From: Spirochaetota bacterium
GTDB taxonomy: Bacteria > Spirochaetota > Brachyspiria > Brachyspirales > JACRPF01
Assembly: GCA_016214035.1 (NCBI GenBank)
Contig: JACRPF010000021.1
Span: 1-64,000, forward strand
DNA length: 64,000 nt
Reading direction: 5' to 3'
Part shown: one piece after another, positions 46,245 to 55,962 of the stretch
How the letters are laid out: each line of letters opens with the position of its first letter
Numbering within the stretch: the stretch's first letter is position 1
Made by a program: the position numbers and the translations under genes
The notes under the pieces: generated by a model
Databases searched by the model: none
Seen by the model: the letters and a program-made list of their open reading frames with translations, nothing else
Told to the model about the DNA's origin: nothing

Positions 46245-49200
46245 TTACTGTGCTACAGCCAATTCAAAGAACGGTGTCGGCCCGTTTTTCAGCGCGGCGG
46301 TGTCTATCGTGATCTTTATCTCGCCTGCCGCACCGCCCGCAAGCGGTATCTGCTCTTTACGGCTGCCGTCAAGCCCCAGCGCCCAGAGTAACATTGCAGC
46401 GGCGGATTCACTTTTCACCGCAACTTTAAGCACTCCGGTCTGCATAAGCACCGGCAGTGTACCGTTCTTCACCAGCGTCACGCGATCATCCGACGCCTCA
46501 AAACCGGTATTGAGCGCATCGGTTGCATAGACAAGGAGAAGCCTGCTGCTCTGTGACACCGGCTTGCCGTCAAGCGATGCGACACTCACCGCCGCCGCCA
46601 CCGATGTGTTCGCAATACGGACACTGGAAAGCACCGCCTTTTTATTTTCTTTCAGCACTGCGCCTTCGAAACGCGGCGTGACTACGGTCATCTGCTCCGC
46701 ACGGGTATCCATGAGTATCTCTTTCGTATCACTCTGAAAAACACCGTTCGCTGCGCTCGACAGATTATCCTGCGACAGCACGCCGCGCGACCGCATCGAA
46801 TCGATGAGCGTATCAAGGTCTTTGCCGGTGGCATTGTCAAGCACGCTTGCCGCCCACTGCGAAGCCACAATGGCTGCACCGTCGGCCGGAGGCACCGTCA
46901 TGTCCGCTTTGGGATACGGCGGAAGGCCGGCGGGTATTGGAGCGTCATACTGCAGTCCGAACCGGCACATGAGCGCAATTTTACTCTGATCGGAATTCAC
47001 CGCGTAGTTCATATTGCCGTTCGTAAAGATATACGCGTCGTTCATTGCAAGCGCCACCGTATGTTTCGATGAAGCCACGTCTCTGCGCCCATAGAGGTGT
47101 GCGGCCATTACCTGTCCCGCGCGCCCGATCGGATCGCGCCCGATGAGTCCGCTCGCAAGCGGCGTCACCGCCTGCAGAATGACCGACTGCGCATGCGCTG
47201 TTATAATAGAGAAATCCTGCAGCGCCGAATACGACGGGAAGAGAATTCCCTCCTCATGGCGGTACCGGTGCCAGTACATGGTATTGTATTCGGTGATGCA
47301 CATAGGCCTGTTGAGATAGCGGGCGGCAACCTGCGTGCGCCAATAGTTTGCCGACGTCAGCACGGCGCCGTCCTGTCCCATGCGTGAACCCGCGCCGTCG
47401 CTGATATCGGTCGGATGATTATGATAGGTATGCATGGCGATGACAGGGTTTTCATTGCGCACCGCATGGTCACGAAAATACTTTATCACATCATACTGCG
47501 TGGAAAGCCCCGTATATCCTGATGCGCGAAGCGTTGACTGATACCAGAGCAGAAGATCGCGCTGGCGTTCGTAGATAAATGTACCCACATCGCTGCCGCG
47601 GACGGTACGCTCCCACTCGCTGCCTTTTGGAAAAAGCGGAATATTGTCCAAACCAGTTCCTGAAGGAAATGGTTTTCCCCACGCACGTTCGACGCCGGCA
47701 ATATCACCGTACCGCTTCTTCAGATATTCCCGCCATCGTTCTTCGGCGAACGGCTTTATCTTCGGACTGTTGAATACATTGATCACGACGGGAATATCCT
47801 GCTCGTTGTACATCGTCACCAGCGCGACGGCTTTTTCCTCGGCGAATGTCGTACCCGTGTACGGATTCTTATGTGCCATGAGCTTACGGACTCCCGTTTC
47901 CCAGAGTGTCCGTGACGCGGGGTCCACCATCAGGAGTTCGCAGAGACCCCGTTTAGACGCCTCATCCCAGGCTCCCTTCAGATAACCGTTATAGCTCCAC
48001 ATATCCAGGTTGATATACACGCCTTCGCGCTTCAGACAATGGATGAGATAGCAGAGCCGGTCCAGGTTCACCTGATTAATCTCAAAATCATTATTATTGC
48101 CCGGCGAGATGAGAATATCAACACCCTGAAACCGGATCATGTTATATCCCTGACGCCGGACCAGCGCGGCATACCGCTCGCAATTACTCTTCACCTGAGC
48201 CTCATCGGATGAGGCAAGCTTTGTTTCCGGATAACCGAAAATATGATTCGCGAACGTATTGAACGCGAAGAACCGTACCGGCGCATCCGGCGTGTCGGAG
48301 AACGCCATCTGTCCGTGTGCATTAACGATGACACGGCCATGTTTGCCGGCCGGACCGTCCTCCACAAGTCCGCTGAAATCAAGCGCGCTCTTCGGCTCAA
48401 TTACCACGCTCGACATATCGATGGGCTTCCAGCCGTCGCCGTTCTTTATGGTGAACTTCGGCGGAGAGAAATCAATCTCCTTTTCGGACAATGTAGCCCC
48501 GACAACAATCCAAATCGCCTTTCCCGCGGTTGCCAGCGTCACCGATTCTATTTCCTCGGCATTTTCGCCGACAGCAAACCGTGAAAGATAAAGACCAACC
48601 GTCGATGTTTTATTCATCTTCCGGTACGCGACCAGTGCGTTGGGAAGATGACCCGGATTCCACCAGTCAGCGATGTCCCTGCCGACAATAAGCGTATGTT
48701 CCACGTCACGTCCGTTTTTGGTGCGGATAGTGACTGTCGCCGCGGTCTCACGCTGTGTATTGGCAAAGCAGGCGGTGTGCAGCAGATAAAGATATTTCGC
48801 CTTCACATTGCCGGCTTCGATGACCGCACGATCAAGCGTTATCGCCCTGTTGATATTCTCGCTTTTGAACGTCAGCACCGCTTTACCGTCATTGCGCTTC
48901 GGATCAACAACTGAAAAAGTAATCCGCCGGTAATCCGTCCGTGCAGCGTCGAAACCGGCAAAATCATTCTCAGCACCCTGGTCCGACCAGCCGCCTTTGC
49001 CGTCACCGGCAATCTCGTCTTTGAAATCCATATTTGCATACTGTGCAAGGTTCAATGGATAATCATTACCGTCAAGATTCTTAGCCGTGCTTTCATTCAT
49101 TCTATTCTCCTCCTGCGCAAATGCGATATCGCCGCTGTCCGCACGTTTACACCTCAGCCGAACGGTTATCGTGTCGCCTTTCTTCACCGACATCGTCTGT

Positions 49201-49736
49201 GAAAAGTTTCCATTATGCCACGTCATCACGCATGCGCTGTTATTGACACCCCGCTTGAGAAGATATCGCGGTCCGTTATTCGTATCCTGGGCGTAGAGAC
49301 GCCATCCGGCGGGAGCCCCGTTGACATTCTGCTCAAATCCCCCGTTCTTTATCGACGCCCCTTCGACCATGATATCATCGAACAGCAGATCGACACGCTT
49401 GTTCTTTCCGCCTTCGCTGACATAGGGCCCGTATATCGACAGGTCAACCGATCCATCCTTATCCGCGCTGAATGAAAACCATGCGTTCGTCCATCCGGTC
49501 GCCGTTATCGGAATATTGATACCGACACCCTGCTTGCGTTTTTCCTCCGGGCCCCATGTTTTGAAAAAGTACGATACCCCCGCAGACTTTTCACCCGGCA
49601 TTATCTCGATACCGCTGTTCTGCCCGTCCAGTCCGAACGCAGGCGCCGCAAGCTGTGCGTGCATGACAGCCGCACCGAGAAAAGCTGTCAGTATGCCATA
49701 TGCGGCGAGTGCGCGTATCCGATGTAAGTAGTCCAT
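46245..49736 (-). CDS. Large secreted glycoside hydrolase, clan A-like
   Basis: This protein of 1163 residues has a signal peptide (ALAAYGILTAFLGAAVMHAQ). The N-terminal 450 residues are jelly-roll-like carbohydrate-binding regions (FGLDGQNSGIEIMPGE, NGGFEQ-VNGAPAGW). Then comes a TIM-barrel region with RRQGYNMIRFQGVDI, an acid/base candidate in TMYNEQD (Glu near 643) and a nucleophile candidate in CITEYN (Glu near 815), as in GH5/GH42/GH2-type enzymes. A beta-rich C-terminus follows. The start at 49736 is set by GAGGAG six bases upstream; the open frame extends 12 codons further. The XylR-type regulator next to it is a plausible controller. Confidence 0.75.
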   Translation of the reverse strand: MDYLHRIRALAAYGILTAFLGAAVMHAQLAAPAFGLDGQNSGIEIMPGEKSAGVSYFFKTWGPEEKRKQGVGINIPITATGWTNAWFSFSADKDGSVDLSIYGPYVSEGGKNKRVDLLFDDIMVEGASIKNGGFEQNVNGAPAGWRLYAQDTNNGPRYLLKRGVNNSACVMTWHNGNFSQTMSVKKGDTITVRLRCKRADSGDIAFAQEENRMNESTAKNLDGNDYPLNLAQYANMDFKDEIAGDGKGGWSDQGAENDFAGFDAARTDYRRITFSVVDPKRNDGKAVLTFKSENINRAITLDRAVIEAGNVKAKYLYLLHTACFANTQRETAATVTIRTKNGRDVEHTLIVGRDIADWWNPGHLPNALVAYRKMNKTSTVGLYLSRFAVGENAEEIESVTLATAGKAIWIVVGATLSEKEIDFSPPKFTIKNGDGWKPIDMSSVVIEPKSALDFSGLVEDGPAGKHGRVIVNAHGQMAFSDTPDAPVRFFAFNTFANHIFGYPETKLASSDEAQVKSNCERYAALVRRQGYNMIRFQGVDILISPGNNNDFEINQVNLDRLCYLIHCLKREGVYINLDMWSYNGYLKGAWDEASKRGLCELLMVDPASRTLWETGVRKLMAHKNPYTGTTFAEEKAVALVTMYNEQDIPVVINVFNSPKIKPFAEERWREYLKKRYGDIAGVERAWGKPFPSGTGLDNIPLFPKGSEWERTVRGSDVGTFIYERQRDLLLWYQSTLRASGYTGLSTQYDVIKYFRDHAVRNENPVIAMHTYHNHPTDISDGAGSRMGQDGAVLTSANYWRTQVAARYLNRPMCITEYNTMYWHRYRHEEGILFPSYSALQDFSIITAHAQSVILQAVTPLASGLIGRDPIGRAGQVMAAHLYGRRDVASSKHTVALAMNDAYIFTNGNMNYAVNSDQSKIALMCRFGLQYDAPIPAGLPPYPKADMTVPPADGAAIVASQWAASVLDNATGKDLDTLIDSMRSRGVLSQDNLSSAANGVFQSDTKEILMDTRAEQMTVVTPRFEGAVLKENKKAVLSSVRIANTSVAAAVSVASLDGKPVSQSSRLLLVYATDALNTGFEASDDRVTLVKNGTLPVLMQTGVLKVAVKSESAAAMLLWALGLDGSRKEQIPLAGGAAGEIKITIDTAALKNGPTPFFELAVAQ

Positions 49737-49870
49737 GGCCATCTCCTCAACGATGCTGTCAGTATATGACATAATTATATCCTCAATCCAAAATAGTACG
49801 GGATTTTCAGCATTGAAACTATTTCGGGATTGCAGCCGGCGCGGATTTTATTATGCGGCAGCGGCATCCG

Positions 49871-51151
49871 CTATTCTTTCACGCAGAGATGTTTTTCGCG
49901 GTATTCCGACGGCGTCATGTCGTATACCCGTTTAAAAAGCGCGCTGAAATGCTGATGGGTTCCGAAACCGCAGGCGCGATAGAGTTCGGTGATGGGATGC
50001 GCGGCGAATCTGAGCTTCTCGGCGGCAATGGTCAGCCGGTAATCGGTGACGATATCAGTATACGAACGGCCGAACGCGCGCTTGAACCGGTCGCTGAAGT
50101 GGTCCTTGCTGAGACCGAAAACCTCGTGCATGCGCCGTATCGCCGCACTGTCGGTATAATTCGCTTTTATGTATTCGTACACCCGATCGCGGAATGTTCC
50201 GTCATGCATGATACCGAGCGAGCTTTTCAGCGACGAACGGCGGACGGCAATCTTCGGCGGTATCAGACGCACGGCGGCGGCATCCGTTGGCCGCCGTTTC
50301 TGCGCGATGAGTTCCACGAGCAGCTGAACACTTTCATAACCTATCCGCGTCCAATCCTGATGAATGCTGGTTATCGCTTTTGCATCGTCACGGAACTCGC
50401 CGTCGTCGTTGAATCCCGTGATTGCGATATCGTGCGGAACGCGCATGCCCAGACGACGCACTTCATCGGCAAAACACCGGGCGAGGATATCATCAGGACA
50501 AACGATCGCCTGGACTGACATCTTTTTCACCGCCAGCTGCTTTGCCAGCAATTTTGCGATAGTCGACATGCGTTTCACATAATCCGTTGCTGTCAGTTCT
50601 TCTGCCGTCGCGGTATAGTCGTACATCCACGCCTCGCGGGCTTCCATCCCATATCGCTGCATCGCTGCGATAAAACCGCTCTTCCGCGCCTCATGATATG
50701 CCGCCGTCCCTATCGCCGCAAATCCGATACGGCGGTGTCCTTCATCATACAGGTGCTTTACCGCGAGTTCCATTCCGGCGTGCTCATCAACACCGACATA
50801 TGGCCCCGGCTCATCCATCGGCGTCATACAGCGCACGCAGGGTACGTCCCTTGACAGCTGCCGCCAGACGTTCTCACGCGCTTTAAACGTACCGCCGATA
50901 GTCCCGATGAAACCGGCATATGAGCGATAGTGTTTCGCGCGATACCAGTGCTTCAGGTCATGGGTGCCGTCGTAAAAATCGAGCCAGACAGTGTTATCCC
51001 GCGCCGCTTTGTTCATGCCGGCGATGACGCTTTCATTCGGCACAAAATGAAGCGCCGAGGAGAACTGCATATCGGTGATATATGCTATCGGCCGCTTATC
51101 CGCTCGCGGTGCGTTGAGCGCCGTAGACTTGCCATTCCTTCTATCACGCAT
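49871..51151 (-). CDS. XylR-type transcription regulator (LacI-like sensor plus AraC helix-turn-helix)
   Basis: This protein of 426 residues has a periplasmic-binding-protein-like sensor domain at about 12-290 (GVDEHAGMELAVKHLYDEGHRRIGFAA, VPHDIAITGFNDD, as in LacI-family sensors). The C-terminal 100 residues are an AraC-type double helix-turn-helix (FGLSKDHFSDRFKRAFGRSYTDIVTDYRL, ACGFGTHQHFSALFKRVYDMTPSEYREKH). Such regulators switch on sugar-utilisation genes when the sensor binds a sugar. It lies between a large glycosidase and GH16 genes, so it probably controls them. The ATG at 51151 is chosen because a promoter ends seven bases before it; the open frame further upstream does not look like protein. 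Confidence 0.9.
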   Translation of the reverse strand: MRDRRNGKSTALNAPRADKRPIAYITDMQFSSALHFVPNESVIAGMNKAARDNTVWLDFYDGTHDLKHWYRAKHYRSYAGFIGTIGGTFKARENVWRQLSRDVPCVRCMTPMDEPGPYVGVDEHAGMELAVKHLYDEGHRRIGFAAIGTAAYHEARKSGFIAAMQRYGMEAREAWMYDYTATAEELTATDYVKRMSTIAKLLAKQLAVKKMSVQAIVCPDDILARCFADEVRRLGMRVPHDIAITGFNDDGEFRDDAKAITSIHQDWTRIGYESVQLLVELIAQKRRPTDAAAVRLIPPKIAVRRSSLKSSLGIMHDGTFRDRVYEYIKANYTDSAAIRRMHEVFGLSKDHFSDRFKRAFGRSYTDIVTDYRLTIAAEKLRFAAHPITELYRACGFGTHQHFSALFKRVYDMTPSEYREKHLCVKE

Positions 51152-51158
51152 ACTGTTG

Positions 51159-51187
51159 ACTATATAACACACGTACGAACCAGTCAA
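51159..51187 (-). promoter_or_regulatory. Promoter of the regulator gene, apparently leaderless
   Basis: On the minus strand: TTGACT (51187-51182), 17 bp, TATAGT (51164-51159), then seven bases to the ATG. A transcript starting at the usual distance would begin at or next to the start codon. No ribosome-binding site is present. Confidence 0.55.
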
Positions 51188-51222
51188 GCAACAGCTGCAA
51201 TGATAGCGTATCCTGCTACCAC

Positions 51223-51250
51223 TTGACCGCTGCGTAATATTTGTTATATT
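51223..51250 (+). promoter_or_regulatory. Promoter of the divergent exported-protein gene, apparently leaderless
   Basis: TTGACC, 16 bp, TATATT, then seven bases to the ATG at 51258. This mirrors the arrangement of the regulator promoter on the other strand, 36 bp away. No ribosome-binding site is present. Confidence 0.5.
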
Positions 51251-51257
51251 GCTCGAT

Positions 51258-51872
51258 ATGATCACCTTCGCCGCAGCCACGCTCCGTACAACAGTGCTGG
51301 CGTTCATCTTTGTGCTCGCGGCCGTATCCGCAGCGGAACTTCCGATACGCACCTATAAAAGCAACGACAACCGGTACGTCTCCGAGGGAACCGTCCACTT
51401 CGACAGACCGTACACGAATATCCGCCATTACCTCACCGACTTCGACCGTTACAACGCATGGGCGTTCCGTGGTTTGAGCGGTGATGATCAGGTTTCCAAA
51501 AATTTCGTTCTTCTGCTGAAAGGCCTCACCTATGCCGCGGCGGCCAACGTGTTTACCGTAGCCTATGACGTGAATCTCATCTGGCCGTTCGGCAGCAGGC
51601 AGAACACGCTCGTACTCGGCGTGACCGACAGCGACACGATTCGTGCACGAAGCATCCGTTTCGCACTCTCCACGCCGTCAATTCTCGTAAACGAAGCCGT
51701 GGTGATACTCACCATGTCCCCGAGCGGCAGCGGTTCTGACGTTCATTTCTACACGATTATATCGGTGAACTCGTTCTTCAGTCTCTTCTTCACCATGGAC
51801 ACCTACAAAGCCAATGTTGAGTGGCGCATACGCAGGGTCATCGACAATCTGGTGACGTATATCAAAGGATAA
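51258..51872 (+). CDS. Exported SRPBCC/START-like hypothetical protein
   Basis: This protein of 204 residues has a signal peptide (TTVLAFIFVLAAVSAAE). The remainder has the order of strands and final long helix (MDTYKANVEWRIRRVIDNLVTYIKG) seen in SRPBCC/START-like hydrophobic-ligand proteins, with HFDRPYTNIRHYLTDFDRYNAW near the start. The ligand is unknown. The ATG at 51258 fits the promoter position better than the one at 51249, which overlaps the -10 box. It is divergent from the sugar regulator and may be in its regulon. Confidence 0.55.
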   Translation: MITFAAATLRTTVLAFIFVLAAVSAAELPIRTYKSNDNRYVSEGTVHFDRPYTNIRHYLTDFDRYNAWAFRGLSGDDQVSKNFVLLLKGLTYAAAANVFTVAYDVNLIWPFGSRQNTLVLGVTDSDTIRARSIRFALSTPSILVNEAVVILTMSPSGSGSDVHFYTIISVNSFFSLFFTMDTYKANVEWRIRRVIDNLVTYIKG

Positions 51873-52030
51873 TACTGCGGTTGTTGTACCTGCCGAAGCA
51901 TCGGGTAAGCATAGAACGGTAAATAAGCATATTCCGGGCGGATGATTTACCTGGATTTCAGTGATTTCCCGGTATATATTTTCATCATCATTTCGCCGAT
52001 GCTATACCGGCGTATGAGAAGGAGCAGCAC

Positions 52031-52858
52031 ATGATGCAGCAGATACGCGCAGTTGAAGGCCATGAGAACAGTCTGCTTCCTGCCGGAAAACGATGGAAAC
52101 TTGTGTGGAACGACGAGTTCGACGGCACAGCACTGGATTCCTCAAAATGGAATTTCCGGCTGCACTTCTGGGGAAACAGATTCCCCGCATTCACCGATGA
52201 AGGCGTTGAACTCGACGGAAACAGTCACATGAAAATCAATCTCATCAGACGACCGGACGGATCGTACTGCTCGGCACAACTGCAGACCGGCGGCATCGTA
52301 TATGATATCCCCAAGGAGAACCCGCAATCGTTCTGGCCGTTCGGTGCGTACAAAGAGATGAAATTCCTGCACAAGTTCGGTTACTATGAGATCCGCTGCC
52401 GTCTGAATAAACAGTTCGGCTGGTGGGTGGCATTCTGGCTGCAGTCGCCATCCATCGGCGCGCATCCGGATCCGCGCCGCGCAGGGATAGAATGCGACAT
52501 CATGGAGAGCCAGGAATACGCGCAGGATAAGACAATACGCTGCGGCAATATATGGAACGGTTATGGAAAGAATTGCAAAGGTTCCGGCCACAAGCACCCT
52601 ATTATAGAAGATACCCCCGACGGCTGGCATCTTTTCGGGGTTGACTGGAGCAAAGACGGTTATGTGTTCTACGCCGACGGGAAAGAGGTCAACCGTGTTG
52701 ACAGCCCCGTATCTGAAACGGAACAGTTCATCCTGGTGACCACTGAACCGATGGGCTACCGTGATGCGGTGAATCCGAAGGCCAATCCGGCGCTCGATAC
52801 CATTGTCCTTCCCGACTGTTTCGAGGTGGACTATGTCCGGGTGTTCGACGAGATATAA
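52031..52858 (+). CDS. Glycoside hydrolase family 16 enzyme without signal peptide
   Basis: This protein of 275 residues has a GH16 jelly roll, starting WKLVWNDEFDGTALDSSKWNF. The catalytic motif is IECDIMES (E-x-D-x-x-E, near 154-159), where the first Glu is the nucleophile and the last the acid/base. GYYEIRCRLN, FWLQS and FEVDYVRVF are typical GH16 elements. The family cleaves beta-1,3/1,4-glucans, agar, carrageenan or porphyran; the substrate cannot be told here. The strong AAGGAG supports this start, and no export signal precedes the domain, so the enzyme may act inside the cell on imported oligosaccharides. Confidence 0.88.
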   Translation: MMQQIRAVEGHENSLLPAGKRWKLVWNDEFDGTALDSSKWNFRLHFWGNRFPAFTDEGVELDGNSHMKINLIRRPDGSYCSAQLQTGGIVYDIPKENPQSFWPFGAYKEMKFLHKFGYYEIRCRLNKQFGWWVAFWLQSPSIGAHPDPRRAGIECDIMESQEYAQDKTIRCGNIWNGYGKNCKGSGHKHPIIEDTPDGWHLFGVDWSKDGYVFYADGKEVNRVDSPVSETEQFILVTTEPMGYRDAVNPKANPALDTIVLPDCFEVDYVRVFDEI

Positions 52859-52863
52859 GCATT

Positions 52864-54060
52864 TCAGGAGCCGCCGATAAATTTCATATCTCTAAAATCA
52901 AATATTTTCCTGTCCAGAACGATAGACGTGATGAATGCAGCCGTTTTTTCATTTTGAACGACCCCGCGTATTTCTCCGCTTTTACAGATAGCGGCAAGTT
53001 CTCTATCGACCGTATCAAATGACAATGACCTCGAGCGGGGAATCGGTTTTCGTACTTCCGACACCCGGTTCCGGTACAATCCTATCGCGCGTGAAAGCCG
53101 CCGTGTATCAACACCACGGTATTCATATGCGGTTTTCATCAACGACAGGACCAGGAATACCTCTTCATAGATTTGCACCAGCCCTCTGAATACCGTATGC
53201 GGCACCACCGGGGACACACCGGAACGCATGATGGCGCGTTGATACAACGGCTGGTTTCGTTTCATCCACTGCCTGTCCGGAGCACCCGAAGAAAGGCTGT
53301 TTGCGTAAATGCGTTCATATTCTGCTGTGAACCCGGGATAACAGCGCTGTACGGTTTTCATAAACGTATCTTTCTGAATTCCCGGCCGTAACGTCAGCCC
53401 TCCCGGCATAAAGAAATCAACGCCTGCCTGGATAACAGCATCCGTCAGCGCATCGATGTTCTTTTCCGTTTCCGTGATATAGGGAAGGAGCGGCATCGCC
53501 AGTACGCCGGTACTGCACCCGGCGTCTTTGAACCGCCGCAATGTTTCAAGCCGCTCCTCTACCGGTGATGCGTTTGGCTCAAACTGCCGCCGGACACTCT
53601 CGTCAGTAGTTGTTAATGACATCATCAATAAAAACCGGCTCTTATTATTGATCTGTGCCCAGAGATCGAGATCGCGCATGATAAGTGACGACTTGGTAAG
53701 TATGACAACCGGAATTTCGAACTGAGCGAGTATCTCCGCGCACCGGCGCATTATCATTTCACGCTGCTCGACCGGCTGATACACATCACTCACACCCGAA
53801 CCGATACAGAGAAAGCCCCGCTCACGGATCCTGGTGATCTCCCGCTCAAGCAGCTCCGGCACGTTTTTACGTATGACAATGTCCTTATCGAACTCGCCCT
53901 CCACGTAATATTTCTCCGCACGCCCGTCGCAATATGAACAGCCGTGTTCACATGCGCGGTAGGGAGAAAAACCGTATTTTGAAATGGTAAAGAAATCAGC
54001 AAGCTCCTGCTTTCTGATAAGCGTCTTTATATCGATTGAGCGGTAATTGACTCCGGCCAT
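52864..54060 (-). CDS. Radical SAM protein, SPL/Rv2578c-like
   Basis: This protein of 398 residues has the iron-sulfur cluster motif CEHGCSYC (Cys37, Cys41, Cys44) followed by DGRAEKYYVEGEFDKDIVIRKN, as in the SPL-like radical SAM family related to spore photoproduct lyase. A typical barrel follows (VVILTKSSLIMRDLDLW, LLMMSLTTTDESVRRQFEPNASPVEERLETLRRFKDAG). The exact substrate is unknown; relatives are suspected DNA-repair enzymes. AGGAA precedes the ATG. It converges on the GH16 gene with a 5-bp gap. Confidence 0.85.
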   Translation of the reverse strand: MAGVNYRSIDIKTLIRKQELADFFTISKYGFSPYRACEHGCSYCDGRAEKYYVEGEFDKDIVIRKNVPELLEREITRIRERGFLCIGSGVSDVYQPVEQREMIMRRCAEILAQFEIPVVILTKSSLIMRDLDLWAQINNKSRFLLMMSLTTTDESVRRQFEPNASPVEERLETLRRFKDAGCSTGVLAMPLLPYITETEKNIDALTDAVIQAGVDFFMPGGLTLRPGIQKDTFMKTVQRCYPGFTAEYERIYANSLSSGAPDRQWMKRNQPLYQRAIMRSGVSPVVPHTVFRGLVQIYEEVFLVLSLMKTAYEYRGVDTRRLSRAIGLYRNRVSEVRKPIPRSRSLSFDTVDRELAAICKSGEIRGVVQNEKTAAFITSIVLDRKIFDFRDMKFIGGS

Positions 54061-54241
54061 ATGTTCCTGCTGACGGTAGTTTCCCGGGCGCGCATTATGC
54101 GATATCGTTTCTCACGATGACACATTGTACCCGCGGATGCGTTTTCTTCAAGCGACATCTCCGCCGATGGACGCGGCCATGATGTTTTTTCACCGGAGTA
54201 TGATAAGATACACCCATACTCATCCCCGACCAGGAGCCTGT

Positions 54242-55216
54242 ATGAAGATCGTCATCCTCGACGGATACACAACCAATCCCGGTGATCTCTCATGGGATGC
54301 GCTTGCCGCACTCGGAGCACTTACCGTACATGAACGCACTCCGCGGGAGAGCATCATTGAACGTGCGAAGGACGCGGAGCTTGTGATAACCAATAAGACC
54401 CTACTCGACCGCGCAATTATTGAACAATTACCGAAGCTCAGATATGTGGGGCTTCTGTCCACCGGCACGAATGCCGCCGACGGTGCTGCGCTCGCGAAGC
54501 GGAACATCCCGCTTTGTAACGTACCCGCATACAGCACCATGTCGGTAGCGCAGCAGGTGTTCGTGCTGCTCCTTGAACTCGTCAACCGCGCGGGGCATCA
54601 CTCGCAGACGGTGCATGACGGCGCCTGGGCATCCTCGAAAGATTTCTGTTATTGGAACTATCCGCTCGTGGAACTGGCGGGACTTACCATGGGCATCGCC
54701 GGTTTCGGCGCCATCGGCCAGGCGGTTGCGCGCATAGCGCATGCGTTCGGCATGAACATCATCGTATATAACCGCAGCCGGAAACCCTCTGACATCCCCG
54801 TGCGCTTTGTCGACATACAGACGCTTGCCGCGGAAAGCGATGTGATATCACTTCATTGCCCGCTCACCGACGAGACCAAAGGAATTGTCAATGCCGCATT
54901 CATCGCGCGCATGAAACGGACGGCATATCTCATCAATACCGGACGCGGACCGCTTATCGAGGAATCGGCCCTAGCGGAAGCGCTCAACACGGAACGTATC
55001 GCGGGTGCGGGACTCGACGTGCTCTCCACCGAACCGCCCGCGCGGGACAATCCGCTTATCGGCGCAAAAAACTGCATTATCACACCGCACATCGCATGGG
55101 CGACGAAGGCCGCGCGGTCACGCCTAATCGGCGTTGTGGCCGCCAATGTGCGGGGATTTCTATCAGGTTCGCCGCAAAATATTGTAAACGGTGTTGCAGC
55201 CAGGCAGGATTCCTGA
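54242..55216 (+). CDS. D-2-hydroxyacid dehydrogenase, glycerate-dehydrogenase-like
   Basis: This protein of 324 residues has a catalytic domain with LLSTGTNAADGAALAKRNIPLCNVPAYSTMSVAQ. The Rossmann motif GFGAIGQ lies near 154. Catalytic residues are Arg in INTGRGPLI, Glu in LDVLSTEPP and His in ITPHIAW. It oxidises or reduces a D-2-hydroxyacid with NAD(P)H; wording is closest to glycerate dehydrogenase (hydroxypyruvate reductase). The start at 54242 follows AGGAG, while the open frame runs further upstream without similarity. Confidence 0.9.
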   Translation: MKIVILDGYTTNPGDLSWDALAALGALTVHERTPRESIIERAKDAELVITNKTLLDRAIIEQLPKLRYVGLLSTGTNAADGAALAKRNIPLCNVPAYSTMSVAQQVFVLLLELVNRAGHHSQTVHDGAWASSKDFCYWNYPLVELAGLTMGIAGFGAIGQAVARIAHAFGMNIIVYNRSRKPSDIPVRFVDIQTLAAESDVISLHCPLTDETKGIVNAAFIARMKRTAYLINTGRGPLIEESALAEALNTERIAGAGLDVLSTEPPARDNPLIGAKNCIITPHIAWATKAARSRLIGVVAANVRGFLSGSPQNIVNGVAARQDS

Positions 55217-55271
55217 GTACAGTTATGTGTATCCATACGATGCGACTGAATTCCATTTCGGCAGGAACACG

Positions 55272-55868
55272 ATGCGTGTACTTTTCTTAACAGGACCGAT
55301 GCGTGCAGGTAAAAGCTCCATAGCCCGCGCGATCTCACACAAATATGCGGATCATTCGGTAATAGATATCGATGAGATCGCCATGAACATCGCCCCGAAT
55401 ACGTTATCCGACGATAAAGACAGATCGGGATTGATAAACGACTATATTAAAAATATATTTGCTGCAAATATCAAAAACGATGTGCATACGATAATACCGC
55501 ATCACTGCCTGCCGGGTGTAAGCGCCGCTACAGTCAGAATGCCGTGGCCGGATGTGATTGAACGCTATGCCGAAAAACTTCCGGTCGACGAGCTGATCGA
55601 TTTGCTCCACTACGACGAAGCCGACTATTTCATATACAACATCACAACTGAACCGGAACGTCTCCATGAAAGAAACAACGGATATTATCCTGATTTTGTG
55701 ATCAAGCGCTGTATTGAAAGCTCAGCGTATTTCAGCACGAAACGGGGTTGTGCGGTACCGCTCGGGAATGAAACGCCGGATGAAGCTGCCGATATGATAA
55801 TGTCGTTGCTGCATGGCGGCAAAGGCCGCATTATACGGCAGGCACTGTCCGGGGCAAGGTCAAAATAG
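55272..55868 (+). CDS. P-loop nucleoside/adenylate-kinase-like hypothetical protein
   Basis: This protein of 198 residues has an N-terminal Walker A motif (GPMRAGKSS, residues 8-16) and a DIDEIAMN segment, where the first Asp may be the Walker-B-like acceptor. The layout is that of small P-loop kinases, but no specific family is recognised. AGGAACACG precedes the ATG. It lies 55 bp after the dehydrogenase gene, so the two may be cotranscribed. Confidence 0.55.
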   Translation: MRVLFLTGPMRAGKSSIARAISHKYADHSVIDIDEIAMNIAPNTLSDDKDRSGLINDYIKNIFAANIKNDVHTIIPHHCLPGVSAATVRMPWPDVIERYAEKLPVDELIDLLHYDEADYFIYNITTEPERLHERNNGYYPDFVIKRCIESSAYFSTKRGCAVPLGNETPDEAADMIMSLLHGGKGRIIRQALSGARSK

Positions 55869-55962
55869 TCCAAACACCGGTAAATATAGTCACTACCATT
55901 GATTTATTATTGCACTATACTATCATGCATAGGTACGATATCACCGGAACACGAGGCATGAC

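Noticed and set aside
49871-51151. The LacI/AraC-type regulator as the factor binding the AAACGTTT sites
   Set aside because: Its DNA-binding part is AraC-type, which usually recognises direct repeats, and it lies 37 kb away among sugar genes; nothing links it to the sites.
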